Both the position numbers and the translations under genes were made by a program. Below the pieces are notes generated by a model. That model saw nothing but the letters and a program-made list of their open reading frames with translations, made no database searches and was not told the origin of the DNA. Below, piece by piece: positions 1 to 7,125 of a stretch of DNA of 8,743 bases. Source of the DNA: Burkholderiaceae bacterium (GTDB lineage Bacteria; Pseudomonadota; Gammaproteobacteria; Burkholderiales; Burkholderiaceae_C); the NCBI GenBank assembly GCA_017853735.1, contig JAFMJA010000101.1:1-8743 (forward strand), given 5' to 3'. How positions within the stretch are numbered: the stretch's first letter is position 1; each line of letters starts with the position of its first letter.

Positions 1-704
1 CGGGCCAGCAAGGCATTGATGGCCGCACTGAGATGTTCGATATCCCTGGAGCCGGCAGATACATTGACCGGTGTCAGGTCCAGGGCGTCGCGTCTTTGCA
101 CAGACTGCTCCAGCTCGTTCAAAGGTTGTAGCTCTTTTTCGATGACCCGGCGCAGCCAGAATGCCAGGGCGAGCAAGAGCAGCAACTGCGGCACCACCGA
201 GTACTGAAGCACACTTTTCAACAGCGCATCGCGGCTACCCGTGGTCTGGGCAACCACCACCAAAAAGTCTCTTGGCTCTTCCTGCACCAGTGAGACCGCA
301 CGCATACGCCGGCCTTGATAGACGGTGTCCGAAAATCGAACTGCATCCAGTGCGCCTGGTGCGGGTGCCTGCAAGTCCGGATGGCCGGCCATCACCGTTC
401 CATCTTGGCGGCGCACCACGAAGTAAATGTTTTCGCTTTGGTCAAACAGTACCGCCCCCATCTCACGGGTAGAGAGCTCCAGGGTCAGCCCTTGGGGCTC
501 CAGCCGCACCCGTGATGCCAGCGCAAAGGCGTCGTCCAGCAAAGCGCGGTCAAACGCCTTCTGGGCAAAGTAGTAAGCCACAGCCACAGTTCCGGCTGTA
601 CCAAGCAACCATGTCAAGGCCAGCGGCCAAAGCACATGCTGCACCAGCAGCACACGCAAGAGGGGCTTCTTGGCTGGTACGGCGGCTTTGCGATCGGTGC
701 TCAT
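1..704 (-). CDS. Two-component sensor histidine kinase, TctE/QseC type (N-terminal part, cut by window edge)
   Basis: This is the N-terminal 234 residues of a membrane sensor kinase that would phosphorylate the response regulator encoded just upstream. Translating the minus strand from the ATG at 704-702 gives an open frame to the edge. It has a basic cytoplasmic start, a first membrane segment at about residues 18-46, a periplasmic domain at about 47-160 and a second membrane segment at about 165-184. A HAMP-like stretch follows (PLNELEQSVQRRD) and then a region resembling the linker to the dimerisation domain (AAINALLA). The periplasmic part carries features I know from the 2CSK_N sensor domain of TctE-like kinases: DRALLDDA after TM1, a FDQSENIYFVVR segment and VVVAQTTGSRD before TM2. 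The H-box and ATPase domain lie outside the window. The start overlaps the stop of the regulator as ATGA, which indicates translational coupling. The signal is unknown; a metal ion is a guess from the divergent efflux operon. Confidence 0.9.
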   Translation of the reverse strand, partial: MSTDRKAAVPAKKPLLRVLLVQHVLWPLALTWLLGTAGTVAVAYYFAQKAFDRALLDDAFALASRVRLEPQGLTLELSTREMGAVLFDQSENIYFVVRRQDGTVMAGHPDLQAPAPGALDAVRFSDTVYQGRRMRAVSLVQEEPRDFLVVVAQTTGSRDALLKSVLQYSVVPQLLLLLALAFWLRRVIEKELQPLNELEQSVQRRDALDLTPVNVSAGSRDIEHLSAAINALLA

Positions 705-1402
705 GTCTCTGGCTCTGGCAAGGCCTCAACCACATAGCCCAGTCCACGCAGGGTTCGAATGCCCACGCCACTGCCCGCCAGTTTGCGCCGCAAGCGGGAA
801 ATAAAGGCCTCCAGGGCGTTATCACCCAACGCGCCGTCAAAATCGGAGAGCTTGTCCGACAAGGTGCGCTTGCTCACCACCCTGCCCGGCGGGGTCATCA
901 GCTCCCACAACACCTCAAACTCGCGCGCCGGCAAGTCAAACAGCTCCCCATCTCGCATGAAGCGGCGCAATCGACGGTCCAGCACCAGGCGCCCTATCTC
1001 CAGACTGTCTTGCGCCCCCAGGTTGCGGCGCACCAGAGCCCGCAAGCGCGCCTCCACCTCGGCCAGCTCGAAGGGCTTGCCCAGGTAGTCATCCGCCCCG
1101 GCATCCAGCCCGGCAATGCGCTCTTCCGTGCGGTTGCGCGCAGTCAGCACCAGCACCGGGGTGCGGTCACCCCGCGCACGGGCGGCGCGCAGGATCTCCA
1201 GGCCGCTGCCAAGGGTGGCCAGCTTGGCGCTGGAGCGGGGCAGGTTCAGATCGAGCAATACCGCATCAAAGGGCTGCACCCGCCAGAAGTGGTCGGCCTC
1301 GGCCAGGTGCTTGGCCGCATCAACGCGATGGCCCGCCTCGCGCAGGCTGCGCGCCATGACATCACCCAGCACTGCATCATCTTCGACCAGCAAGATCCTC
1401 AT
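701..1402 (-). CDS. OmpR/PhoB-family response regulator with extended receiver loop
   Basis: This is a DNA-binding response regulator of 233 residues, probably phosphorylated by the kinase with which it overlaps by 4 bases. The receiver domain covers residues 1-115. It has the acidic pair D8-D9 after MRILLVE, phospho-acceptor D51 in LLDLNLP, T87 in VLVLTA and K109 in the KPF motif. A winged-helix effector domain follows at about 130-228, including the RREFEVL-like helix (PAREFEVLWEL) and the wing motif TLRGLGYV. Between LP (54-55) and GLEIL (67-71) there are 11 residues where relatives such as QseB have about three. This shifts T and K by about eight relative to the usual positions near 79 and 101, and it accounts for the extra length over the usual 220-225. 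No clear ribosome-binding site precedes the ATG at 1402. The gene faces away from the efflux operon, so it probably controls that operon and itself; that is inference. Confidence 0.94.
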   Translation of the reverse strand: MRILLVEDDAVLGDVMARSLREAGHRVDAAKHLAEADHFWRVQPFDAVLLDLNLPRSSAKLATLGSGLEILRAARARGDRTPVLVLTARNRTEERIAGLDAGADDYLGKPFELAEVEARLRALVRRNLGAQDSLEIGRLVLDRRLRRFMRDGELFDLPAREFEVLWELMTPPGRVVSKRTLSDKLSDFDGALGDNALEAFISRLRRKLAGSGVGIRTLRGLGYVVEALPEPET

Positions 1403-1493
1403 GCCCAGGCTTTAAAAATATTGTCCTGAAATACGTAAAACCACCCATTGATCCAGTCAGCCAGCGGTCAGCCAGCTTTTTGACAATGCCGGC
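1403..1493. promoter_or_regulatory. Divergent promoter/operator region between the regulator and the efflux operon
   Basis: These 91 bases separate the two divergent start codons and must hold the promoters of both units unless these lie inside the genes. The half next to the regulator (1411-1440) is strongly AT-rich in an otherwise GC-rich window, as expected for a promoter. On the minus strand TATTTT is a possible -10 for the regulator, but no good -35 is found at the right distance. No convincing sigma-70 pair is visible for the efflux operon. The half next to the efflux operon holds a tandem direct repeat (listed separately), so activation by the response regulator of a weak promoter is plausible. 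No Shine-Dalgarno sequence is visible before the ATG at 1494. Confidence 0.55.
1456..1476. repeat. Tandem 10-bp direct repeat, candidate response-regulator binding site
   Basis: GTCAGCCAGC occurs at 1456-1465 and again exactly at 1467-1476, giving a centre-to-centre distance of 11 bp, about one helical turn. OmpR/PhoB-family regulators bind as head-to-tail dimers to direct repeats with such spacing. The site lies 18-38 bp before the first gene of the efflux operon. Its use as the operator of the neighbouring regulator is inference from position and geometry; the repeat itself is seen directly. Confidence 0.5.
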
Positions 1494-2783
1494 ATGAGCA
1501 TACGACAGTTCCTTTGCGCCACAGGCATTGCGCTGGGCGCCTTGCCAGCCTGGTCACAGGTCTCGCCGCCGACTGCGCCCAGCGCACCACCGGCCCCACT
1601 CAGCCTGAGCCAAGCCCTGCAGGCAGCGCGCGAGAACCTGGACGTTGCCCTGGCCCGCCAGGCCCTGGCTGGCGCCAGAGCCGACATCGTCAGTGCCGAC
1701 CGCTCACCCTTTCCTTCCCTCTCGGCCAGCATCAGTGGGATGGACCTGCAAAACGGCAATGGCGACGGCAATGTATTGACTGATCGTCGCATCGACAAAT
1801 CGATTGGACTGGACTGGACCTGGGAGCGTGGCAACAAGCGCGCCTTGCGCACCCAGACCGCCCAGCGCGCAGCAGACGCGGCCCAGGCCGACCTGGATGA
1901 AACCCTCACCCAACAGATTCTTGGCGCCCATGCGGGGTTTTTTGACCTGCTGGCTGCCCAGGAACGGCGCGAGGAAGTGGCGCAAATCGAGCGCAGCGCG
2001 CTTGCGCTGGCAGCTAGCGCCAAGCAAAGACTGCTGGCGGGCGATCTGTCATCTCAGGAAGTGGCCCGCACTGAAATCGAGGCCAGGCGCGCTCAATCTG
2101 ATTTGCGCCAGGCCGAGCTTGAGCGTCAGCGCAGCGCCCTGGTCTTGTGGCAGGTGACTGGCCTCAATATCCCGGCCGAAGATTTGAACGCCCAGGCCGA
2201 ATGGCCTGCCCATGGCCAGGACCCCACCACCGGCGCCAGCCTGGACGCCCTGGTTCAGAGCAGGGCCGATGTGCGCGCCGCCCAGGCACGGGTGCTTGCT
2301 GCGCGCGCCGCGCTCGATAGCGCCAGCGCGCTCAAACAGGCCGATGTCACCGTGGGCGCCAGCTATGACCATTACCCGGGCACGTCCACCGCTTTGCTGG
2401 CACTGCGCATGTCCGTGCCTTTGCAATTGAGCTATCGCTATGAGGGCGAAATCGCTCGTGCCGGTGCGCAACTGGCGCAGGCCGAACAAGCCCTGGAAAA
2501 AACAAGGCGGCTGGCACGCCAGGAGCTGCAACGGCTACAGCATGAGGCGCGCACCACCTCGCAGCGTGCGCAAAGTTACAGCGAAGATATTCTGCCGCGC
2601 GCGCGGCAGGTTGCCGCCGGTGCCGAGCTGGCCTACAGCAAGGGGGCCATCCCTCTGACGGACCTGCTGGATGCGCGCCGCACCTTGCGCGCCACCCTGC
2701 TCGATGCACTTGCCGCGCGAACCGACTACGCCAAGGCCGTTGGTGCCTGGCAGCTGCGCACCCAGCCACGAGCTGCCCAGTAA
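1494..2783 (+). CDS. TolC/CzcC-like outer-membrane efflux protein
   Basis: This 429-residue protein is the outer-membrane channel of a tripartite metal efflux system, forming the exit duct that docks with the adaptor encoded next. It starts with a signal peptide: R4, a hydrophobic stretch at about 6-17, and a probable cleavage site after A19-W20-S21. The only cysteine near the start (C8) is not in a lipobox, so it does not look like a lipoprotein. The mature part is rich in Ala, Gln, Arg and Leu in long heptad-like helices, and two similar halves can be seen, as in the outer-membrane efflux protein (OEP) family. The first half opens with LSLSQALQAARENLDVALARQAL. The second opens near residues 248-275 with LDALVQSRADVRAAQARVLAARAAL and ends with AELAYSKGAIPLTDLLDARRTL, a typical C-terminal helix motif of the family. 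The length is close to that of CzcC. The ATG at 1494 is the only usable start, because an in-frame stop lies at 1449. The adaptor gene begins 38 bases downstream, so the genes are probably cotranscribed. Confidence 0.92.
   Translation: MSIRQFLCATGIALGALPAWSQVSPPTAPSAPPAPLSLSQALQAARENLDVALARQALAGARADIVSADRSPFPSLSASISGMDLQNGNGDGNVLTDRRIDKSIGLDWTWERGNKRALRTQTAQRAADAAQADLDETLTQQILGAHAGFFDLLAAQERREEVAQIERSALALAASAKQRLLAGDLSSQEVARTEIEARRAQSDLRQAELERQRSALVLWQVTGLNIPAEDLNAQAEWPAHGQDPTTGASLDALVQSRADVRAAQARVLAARAALDSASALKQADVTVGASYDHYPGTSTALLALRMSVPLQLSYRYEGEIARAGAQLAQAEQALEKTRRLARQELQRLQHEARTTSQRAQSYSEDILPRARQVAAGAELAYSKGAIPLTDLLDARRTLRATLLDALAARTDYAKAVGAWQLRTQPRAAQ
2592..2609. repeat. 18-bp perfect palindrome inside the outer-membrane protein gene
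   Basis: CTGCCGCGCGCGCGGCAG is its own reverse complement, with no spacer. It encodes part of the ILPRARQVA stretch of the outer-membrane protein. In GC-rich coding DNA such a run can arise from Ala/Arg codons alone, and I have no evidence that it has a function. Confidence 0.6.
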
Positions 2784-2807
2784 ACCCCACGAAATCAGAC
2801 CACTTTC

Positions 2808-2812
2808 GGAAG
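2808..2812 (+). promoter_or_regulatory. Ribosome-binding site that decides the adaptor start
   Basis: GGAAG lies 9 bases before the ATG at 2822. An in-frame TTG at 2813 directly abuts this element, leaving no spacing, so the ATG at 2822 is the better start. The resulting N-terminus is also a well-formed lipoprotein signal. Confidence 0.65.
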
Positions 2813-2821
2813 TTGCCGACC

Positions 2822-3994
2822 ATGCTGAAACCGTCTCTCCTGTCTGTCCTGTGCGCCCTGACCCTTGGCGCCTGTACCGAAGCACCGCCCCCCAAAGCAT
2901 CGGCGCCAGCTCCGATCGTGCAAGGCAACCAGCTGCGCTTTATCGCCGGCCATCCCCAGCTGGCGCTGCTGAATGCGGCTGTTGCCGAGCCGGCACAGGC
3001 CATTACCATCGAGCTGCCCGCCAAGCTGGTCTGGAACGAGGAACGCACCCAGCGCATCTACCCCGCTTTTGCCGGCCGGGTGATGGCGATCAAGGCCGAC
3101 ATCGGCCAGAAAGTGACGCCCGGCATGCCGCTGGCCTTGCTGGCCTCGCCCGACTTCGGACAGGCCCAGAGCGACACCGCCAAAGCCGAGGCCGATGCGC
3201 GTCTGGCACAACAAACCCTGCAGCGCCAGCGCGAGTTGCTGCAGGCCGGCATCATTGCCCGCAAAGACTTTGAACAGGCCGAGGCGGACGCGGCCCGCAG
3301 CCAGGCCGAGGTCGAGCGCGCCCGTGCGCGCACCCGCCTGTATGGCAGCGGCGCAGGCGTCAACCAGCAACTTGCCCTGGCCAGCAGCCTGACTGGGGTG
3401 GTGGTCGAGCGCAACCTCAACCCCGGCCAGGAGCTGCGCCCGGACCAGTCCGGCCCCGGCGTGCCCGCCCTGTTTGTGGTGAGCGACCCCTCCTCGCTCT
3501 GGGTGCAGGTGGATGCGCGTGAGTCCGAGGTCGGCTCGGTAAAGGTTGGGGCGCGTTTTGAGCTGTCTGTCCCCGCTCTGAGCGAGCATCGCCTAGAAGG
3601 ACGGGTCATTTCTGTTTCTGACTTCATCGATCCCTTGACACGAACCATCAAGGTGCGCGGCCTGGTAGCCAACCCGCAGCGACTGCTCAAGGCCGAGATG
3701 CTGGCCAGTGCGCGCTTCGAGCGCCGCTTTGATGCGGGCGTGGTGGTGCCTTCGGCTGCCGCGCTGTTGCTGGGGCAGGAACACTCGGTCTTTGTGCAGA
3801 CCAGTCCGGGCGAATTCGAGCGCCGCATGGTGGAGCTGAGCTACGAAGGGCCGAGCCAGGTGGTGGTGGTCAAAGGCCTGCAGGCCGGCGAGCAGGTGGT
3901 GAAAGAAAACGTGCTGCTGCTGGATCGGCTGATGCGGCTGGCTGAAAACGAAGCCCGCGCCTCGGTGAAGGGCAAACCGGCTGACAGCAAATGA
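2822..3994 (+). CDS. RND efflux periplasmic adaptor subunit (CzcB/CusB-like lipoprotein)
   Basis: This 390-residue membrane-fusion protein links the RND pump in the inner membrane to the outer-membrane channel. The signal peptide ends in a lipobox L15-G16-A17-C18, so the mature protein is predicted to be lipid-anchored at C18. After a Pro/Ala-rich linker comes a first half of the barrel-sandwich (lipoyl-like) domain at about 80-112 (AGRVMAIKADIGQKVTPGMPL). An alpha-helical hairpin rich in Ala, Gln, Arg and Glu follows at about 113-175. The second lipoyl half is at about 188-215 (GVVVERNLNPGQELRP), then a beta-barrel at about 220-300 and a membrane-proximal domain to the end. It lacks both the His-rich N-terminus seen in some CzcB proteins and the N-terminal methionine cluster of CusB. 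Its stop overlaps the pump start as ATGA. Family assignment is firm; the metal is not shown by this gene. Confidence 0.93.
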   Translation: MLKPSLLSVLCALTLGACTEAPPPKASAPAPIVQGNQLRFIAGHPQLALLNAAVAEPAQAITIELPAKLVWNEERTQRIYPAFAGRVMAIKADIGQKVTPGMPLALLASPDFGQAQSDTAKAEADARLAQQTLQRQRELLQAGIIARKDFEQAEADAARSQAEVERARARTRLYGSGAGVNQQLALASSLTGVVVERNLNPGQELRPDQSGPGVPALFVVSDPSSLWVQVDARESEVGSVKVGARFELSVPALSEHRLEGRVISVSDFIDPLTRTIKVRGLVANPQRLLKAEMLASARFERRFDAGVVVPSAAALLLGQEHSVFVQTSPGEFERRMVELSYEGPSQVVVVKGLQAGEQVVKENVLLLDRLMRLAENEARASVKGKPADSK

Positions 3995-6900
3995 GGCGCC
4001 TGATCCATTACTCCCTGCACCAGCCGCTGTTTATCGTGCTGGGCACCCTGCTGTTTGTCATGTCCGGGGTGATCGCCTTCAAAAATCTCTCGGTGGAGGC
4101 TTTTCCCGATGTCACTGACACCCAGGTTACCGTGATCGCCCTGTTTCCAGGGCGTGCCGCCGAAGAAGTTGAAAAACAGGTCACCTTACCCCTGGAGGCC
4201 GCTCTGTCGGGCTTGCCCAATTCCATTCGCCTGTTCTCGCACACCCAGTTTGGCCTGTCCTTCAACGTCATCACCTATGACGATGCCGCCAATGTCAACC
4301 TGGTGCGCCAGCAGGTCAATGAGCGGTTGCGCTCGGTCGACCTGCCCGAGGGCGTGCTGGCCAATATTGCGCCCAACGCCACGCCGGTCGGCGAGGTGAT
4401 GCGCTACCGCCTACGGGGCGATGGCAAAACCACCACCGAGTTGCGCACCCTGGAAGACTGGGTGGTCGAGCGCGCACTGCGCCAAGTGCCGGGCGTGGCC
4501 GATGTGGTGGCCATGGGCGGCTTCATCAAGCAATACGAAGTGCAGCCCGACCTGGACAAGCTGCGCGCCTACAAGCTGACCTTCCAGAACCTGCTCGATG
4601 CGCTGGGCCGCGGCAACTCCAACGCCGGTGGCAGCTATGTCACCCAGGGCGTGCAGCAATATGCCATTCGCGGCATTGGCCTGCTGCGCTCGGCCGACGA
4701 CATCGGCAGCATTGTGGTGGCCGCACGCGGCAGCACGCCCATCCTGATCCGCGACATCGCCAAGGTCTCGGTCGGCGCCGTGCCGCGCCTGGGCACCGTG
4801 GGTCAGGATCTGGATGACGACGTCATCACCGGCATGGTGCTCATGCGCAAAGGCGAAAACCCCAGCGTGGTGCTCAAGAGCGTGAAAGAAAAGATCGAAG
4901 AGCTCAACGCGCGTGGCCTGCCGCCGGGCGTCAAGATCGTGCCCTTCTACGACCGCACCTGGCTGATGAGCAAAACCCTCACCACCGTCTTTCGCAACCT
5001 GGTGGAGGGCGCACTGCTGGTGTCGCTGGTGCTCTACCTGTTCCTCTCCAACCTGCGCGCCAGTCTGGCGGTGGTGGTGATCATTCCGCTGTCCCTGCTG
5101 GCCACCTTCCTGGGCCTGAAGATCATGGGTGTGCCGGCCAATCTGCTGTCGCTGGGCGCGATGGACTTTGGCATCATTGTGGACGGTGCGGTAATCGTGA
5201 TCGAAAACATCATGCACCGGCTGCAAAAAGAGCGCGAGGACATGTCTGACAGCGAGCGTCGTCAGAGCATCATCGAAGCGGCCAATGAAGTGGGGCGCCC
5301 CACGCTGTTTTCCATGCTGATCATCATCGCTGCCCACATTCCCATTTTTGCCCTGCAGCGGCATGAGGGCCGCATCTTCCAGCCGATGGCCTTGTCGGTC
5401 ACCACCGCCCTGGTCGGCTCACTGATCTTCTCGCTCACTCTGGTGCCTTTGCTGGCCTACTGGATGCTGCGGCGCAAGCTGCCCCATGGTGATAACCGTA
5501 TCGTGGCAGGCGCCAAAAGCCTTTATGCCCCGGTACTGGATTGGGCGCTGGAGCATCAGCGCAAGGTAGTGGTGGTTGCGATCGGCGCGTTTGTGCTGGC
5601 GCTAGGCGCGGCCTCGCGCCTGGGCTCGGAGTTCTTGCCCGAGCTCAATGAGGGCACGCTCTGGGTCAACCTGCGACTGCCGGCCAGCGTGGGCAACGAT
5701 GAGGCCTCACGCATGCTGAGTCAGGCACGCCAGGCCCTGCTGACAGTACCCGAGGTCCGCACCACCGTCTCCAAGGCCGGCCAGCCTGAGGACGGCACTG
5801 ACCCCAAGACAATCAGCATGGCTGAGATCTTTGTCGATATCAAGCCGCCAGAAGAGTGGCGCAAGGGGCTGACCCGCGAGGACCTGATCAACGAACTGGA
5901 AACCGCCGTGACCCGGATTCCTGGCATGGTGCCAGTGTTTTCCATGCCGATCCGCGACAACGTGCTCGAATCGATCTCTCAGATCGATGGCCAGATCGTG
6001 ATCAAGATCGCCGGCGATGACCTGGTGGAGTTGCGTCGTGCGGCTGAGGCGATCGAGCGGGAAATCCGCCAGGTCGCCGGCGTGTACCGCGCCGAGATCG
6101 ACCGCCTGGGCGAACTGCCCCAGCTGGTGATCGACATCGACCGCGCACGCGCAGCGCGCTACGGGTTGAATGTGGTCGATGTGCAGGATGTGATTGAGGC
6201 CGCTCTTGCGGGCAAAGCCGCCACCTGGTTGTGGGAGGGTGAGCGCAAGTTTGCAGTTGCAGTGCGCCTGTCTGCGGATAAACGCACCATTGACGCGCTG
6301 GCCACCACACCGATTCCCACCCCGGATGGCGGCTACACCACATTGGGCGCGGTGGCCGACTTACGCGAGACCAGCGGCGCCATGAACATCGCGCGCGAAG
6401 CCAGCCGGCGCACCATGGCTATCGGTATCTTCATTCGTGACCGCGACATGGGTTCGGTGGTCAAAGACATGAAGGCACGAGTGGAAAAAAATGTGCGCAT
6501 TCCTGACAACTACGCCGTCAAGTGGTCTGGCGAGTTTGAAAATCAGGAGCGTGCCATGGCGCGTCTGTCGGTGGTGGTGCCGATTTCCCTGCTGCTGATC
6601 TTTGTGCTGCTGTTCGATGCCTTTGGCTCTTTCCAGAAGGCAGTGCTGATTCTGGTCAATGTGCCGCTGGCCTTGATTGGTGGCTTCATCGCGCTATGGG
6701 TTTTTTCTATCCCACTGTCAGTATCCGCCGCCATCGGCTTTATCGCCCTGTCGGGACAGGCGGTGCTCAATGGGGTGGTAATGTTGACAGTGTTTCAGCA
6801 GTTGCGCAATGCCGGCCACAGTGTGGTTGAGTCGGCGCGCATCGGTTCGATGCAACGGCTACGCACCGTGCTCATGACCGCCATGCTGGCCGCCTTGGGC

Positions 6901-7077
6901 CTCTTGCCCATGGCCTTGTCGCAGGACATCGGCTCGGAAACGCAGCGACCGCTGGCCATTGTGGTGATTGGTGGACTGTTCACCGCCACCTTGCTCACCC
7001 TGGTGGTGTTGCCGGTGCTCTATGTCATGTGGTTCTCTGGCAAGCCCCTTAATGAGCAAATGGCGCGCAAAACCTGA
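3991..7077 (+). CDS. Heavy-metal efflux RND transporter permease, CzcA/CusA family
   Basis: This 1028-residue proton-driven pump of the inner membrane is the core of the tripartite system. It has the full RND plan. TM1 is at about residues 13-31, followed by a first periplasmic loop that begins with NLSVEAFPDVTDTQV, a heavy-metal family hallmark. TM2-TM6 lie at about 338-490, TM7 at about 526-545, a second periplasmic loop follows, and TM8-TM12 lie at about 858-1016. In TM4 the signature DFGIIVDGAVIVIEN places D392, D398 and E405 where CzcA has its essential D402, D408 and E415. This form belongs to the Zn/Co/Cd/Ni-type pumps; CusA-type Cu/Ag pumps have an AIGAMVDAAIVMIEN-like sequence with one Asp. 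Length is normal and I see no frameshift. Translation is coupled to the adaptor by ATGA overlap. A divalent cation is the likelier substrate from this motif, but the neighbouring Cu(I) ATPase and the limits of motif-based prediction leave Cu/Ag possible. Confidence 0.96.
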   Translation: MRRLIHYSLHQPLFIVLGTLLFVMSGVIAFKNLSVEAFPDVTDTQVTVIALFPGRAAEEVEKQVTLPLEAALSGLPNSIRLFSHTQFGLSFNVITYDDAANVNLVRQQVNERLRSVDLPEGVLANIAPNATPVGEVMRYRLRGDGKTTTELRTLEDWVVERALRQVPGVADVVAMGGFIKQYEVQPDLDKLRAYKLTFQNLLDALGRGNSNAGGSYVTQGVQQYAIRGIGLLRSADDIGSIVVAARGSTPILIRDIAKVSVGAVPRLGTVGQDLDDDVITGMVLMRKGENPSVVLKSVKEKIEELNARGLPPGVKIVPFYDRTWLMSKTLTTVFRNLVEGALLVSLVLYLFLSNLRASLAVVVIIPLSLLATFLGLKIMGVPANLLSLGAMDFGIIVDGAVIVIENIMHRLQKEREDMSDSERRQSIIEAANEVGRPTLFSMLIIIAAHIPIFALQRHEGRIFQPMALSVTTALVGSLIFSLTLVPLLAYWMLRRKLPHGDNRIVAGAKSLYAPVLDWALEHQRKVVVVAIGAFVLALGAASRLGSEFLPELNEGTLWVNLRLPASVGNDEASRMLSQARQALLTVPEVRTTVSKAGQPEDGTDPKTISMAEIFVDIKPPEEWRKGLTREDLINELETAVTRIPGMVPVFSMPIRDNVLESISQIDGQIVIKIAGDDLVELRRAAEAIEREIRQVAGVYRAEIDRLGELPQLVIDIDRARAARYGLNVVDVQDVIEAALAGKAATWLWEGERKFAVAVRLSADKRTIDALATTPIPTPDGGYTTLGAVADLRETSGAMNIAREASRRTMAIGIFIRDRDMGSVVKDMKARVEKNVRIPDNYAVKWSGEFENQERAMARLSVVVPISLLLIFVLLFDAFGSFQKAVLILVNVPLALIGGFIALWVFSIPLSVSAAIGFIALSGQAVLNGVVMLTVFQQLRNAGHSVVESARIGSMQRLRTVLMTAMLAALGLLPMALSQDIGSETQRPLAIVVIGGLFTATLLTLVVLPVLYVMWFSGKPLNEQMARKT

Positions 7078-7090
7078 CCATGCAACTGTC

Positions 7091-7125
7091 GCCTGACCTT
7101 GTGCCACAGGCACGAAGGTCAAGGC
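7091..7125. terminator. Hairpin between convergent genes, probable bidirectional terminator
   Basis: The left arm at 7091-7105 (GCCTGACCTTGTGCC) pairs with the right arm at 7109-7125 around an ACA loop. GTGCC/GGCAC, TGACCTT/AAGGTCA and GCC/GGC match, with small bulges in the right arm. It starts 13 bases after the stop codon of the pump, and its right arm contains the stop codon of the minus-strand ATPase (7121-7119). There is no clear T-run on either side, so strong intrinsic termination is uncertain. The position between convergent genes supports the call. Confidence 0.55.

Noticed and set aside
512..1429. Plus-strand open frame of 305 codons across the two-component genes
   Set aside because: The minus strand encodes a complete response regulator and a kinase start with all family motifs. 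The plus-strand product is a His/Gln-rich shadow.
1480..1485. TTGACA, a perfect -35 hexamer, just before the efflux operon
   Set aside because: The matching -10 position would fall inside the first codons of the outer-membrane protein gene. There is no TATAAT-like sequence there and no later plausible start codon, so it cannot drive the gene as called.
1420..1487. ATTGTC (1420-1425) and GACAAT (1482-1487), resembling half-sites of a CusR/CopR-type box
   Set aside because: The halves are 56 bp apart, while the known box has them nearly adjacent. Six-base matches at this distance are expected by chance.
2813..2815. TTG start for the adaptor gene, three codons earlier
   Set aside because: The GGAAG element would directly abut it, while the ATG at 2822 has correct spacing and gives a clean lipoprotein signal peptide.
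4411..5364. Long minus-strand open frame (317 codons) antisense to the RND gene
   Set aside because: It lies entirely inside the pump gene and its product is rich in His, Gln and Ala with no recognisable domain. That is typical of the shadow frame of GC-rich coding DNA.
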